From positions 1-5,538 of the forward strand of contig PIXW01000214.1 in the NCBI GenBank assembly GCA_003601535.1: a stretch of 5,538 bases of DNA, in the 5' to 3' direction. The position numbers were made by a program, and so were the translations under genes. The notes under the pieces are model-generated. The model saw only the letters and a list, made by a program, of their open reading frames with translations. It did not search any database and was not told where the DNA came from. Below are positions 4,716-5,538 of this stretch, piece after piece. The DNA comes from ANME-2 cluster archaeon (GTDB lineage: Archaea > Halobacteriota > Methanosarcinia > Methanosarcinales > Methanogasteraceae). Every line of letters starts with the position of its first letter. The stretch's first letter is position 1.

Positions 4716-5538
4716 ATGGAAACGATACGGGTTGGCATACTCGGAGCAACAGGCGCTGTCGGTCAGCGCTTTGTAGAGGCGCTTGCGGATCATCCATGGT
4801 TTGAACTGACATCGCTTGCAGCATCAGAGAGGAGCGCTGGCAGACCATACTCGCGCGCTGCAAACTGGAGGCTTTCATCCCAGCTCCCCGACGAGATCGG
4901 AGAAGAGGTCGTGGTCTCCATGAAGCCGGAAGAGGTTGAAGCGGATCTCGTCTTCTCTGCGCTGCCCGCTGATGTTGCGCGTGACGTCGAGCCCGCATTC
5001 GCTCAGGCTGGTCTCATGGTTGCGAGCAATGCATCAGCATTCAGGCAGGAGCCGGATGTGCCGCTGATCATCCCTGAGGTCAATTCAGATCATCTTGGAT
5101 TGATCGATGTCCAGCGGGATTTGCGGGGATGGGACGGCGCAATCGTGACCAATCCGAACTGCTCGGTGATCATGCTCGCTTTAACACTGAAGCCGCTCGT
5201 GCAGTTCGGAATCGAGGATGTCAAGGTTGCAACGATGCAGGCGGTTTCAGGCGCAGGATATAACGGGGTAGCATCGATGGCTATTCTCGATAACGTTGTT
5301 CCGTATATCGGCGGAGAAGAAGAGAAGGTCGAAAAAGAGGCGCAGAAGCTGCTCGGGAGATTCGATGGCAGCTCTGTTCTCGATGCGGAGTTCGATGTGA
5401 GTGCAAGCTGCCACCGTGTGCCAGTTCTGGATGGACATACCGAGGCAGTATGGATACGGATGGCTGATGATCCGTCTCCTGATGAGGTTCGGGATGCGTT
5501 CCTGAACTTCGATCCAGGGTTAAATCTCCCGACCGAAC
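4716..5538 (+). CDS. asd: Aspartate-semialdehyde dehydrogenase (partial, C-terminus beyond window)
   Basis: This catalyses NADPH-dependent reduction of aspartyl phosphate to aspartate semialdehyde, the branch-point step to threonine, methionine, isoleucine and lysine. Visible are the nucleotide-binding GILGATGAVGQ (7-17), FSALPAD (80-86), SNASAFR (104-110), the active-site TNPNCS with catalytic C149, QAVSGAGYNG (175-184), and CHRVPVLDGHTE, where H241 is the expected acid-base residue. The motif style and spacing fit the archaeal/fungal type (TIGR00978), about 345-360 aa long, so roughly 70-85 residues are cut off by the window end. The frame is open for 274 codons with no disruption. GGAGA at 4706-4710, five bases before ATG, sets the start. 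It probably has its own promoter in the T-rich spacer. Confidence 0.95.
   Translation, partial: METIRVGILGATGAVGQRFVEALADHPWFELTSLAASERSAGRPYSRAANWRLSSQLPDEIGEEVVVSMKPEEVEADLVFSALPADVARDVEPAFAQAGLMVASNASAFRQEPDVPLIIPEVNSDHLGLIDVQRDLRGWDGAIVTNPNCSVIMLALTLKPLVQFGIEDVKVATMQAVSGAGYNGVASMAILDNVVPYIGGEEEKVEKEAQKLLGRFDGSSVLDAEFDVSASCHRVPVLDGHTEAVWIRMADDPSPDEVRDAFLNFDPGLNLPTE

Noticed and set aside
4714..4998. Minus-strand 94-codon Arg/Gln-rich frame opposite asd.
   Set aside because: Low-complexity shadow of the GC-rich asd coding sequence.
1..5538. CRISPR array, insertion sequence or integrase attachment site.
   Set aside because: No regularly spaced repeats, no transposase or integrase motif, and no second copy of the tRNA 3' end in the window.

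Overview
The window looks like chromosomal DNA from a euryarchaeon, probably methanogen-like or ANME/Methanosarcinales-related. The archaeal evidence is the archaeal/fungal-type aspartate-semialdehyde dehydrogenase, a stand-alone JAMM/MPN+ protein, TATA/BRE-like promoters, T-tract termination, and a tRNA gene without an encoded CCA end. The exact lineage cannot be fixed from this sequence alone.

Left part (1-1759, + strand): a tight three-gene cassette, each gene preceded by a GGAGG-type ribosome-binding site. It encodes a TIGR04255-family protein, a 127-128 aa protein that looks largely disordered, and a 173 aa cysteine-containing protein with a SQTCDL motif. The first two genes overlap by 1 or 4 nt, and 16 nt separate the second from the third. 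The function is unknown. The arrangement resembles accessory or defence-type cassettes, but that is inference.

Middle accessory part (1760-2354): no intact gene. A second TIGR04255 copy starts at 1927. With its upstream leader it is a diverged duplicate of the start of the first gene. It has an in-frame TGA, a probable frameshift at a TC-repeat, no TATA box at the matching position, and no C-terminal half. The stretch 2134-2345, which looks anonymous at first, reads as the decayed continuation of this copy.

Centre (2355-3792, - strand): xseA and xseB, the two subunits of exodeoxyribonuclease VII, overlapping by 8 nt. This enzyme is mainly bacterial, so the pair was probably acquired by transfer. 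The operon converges on the accessory block.

Right part (3793-5538, + strand): a tRNA-Arg(UCU), then a JAMM metalloprotease whose ATG lies only 5 nt after the mature tRNA end, then a 59-aa 2[4Fe-4S] ferredoxin with its own candidate promoter and a T-rich terminator, then asd, cut by the window edge after 274 codons. These look like core genes: translation, possible ubiquitin-like modifier removal, electron transfer and amino-acid biosynthesis. The region 3793-3898 serves as the divergent control region for xseA and the tRNA.
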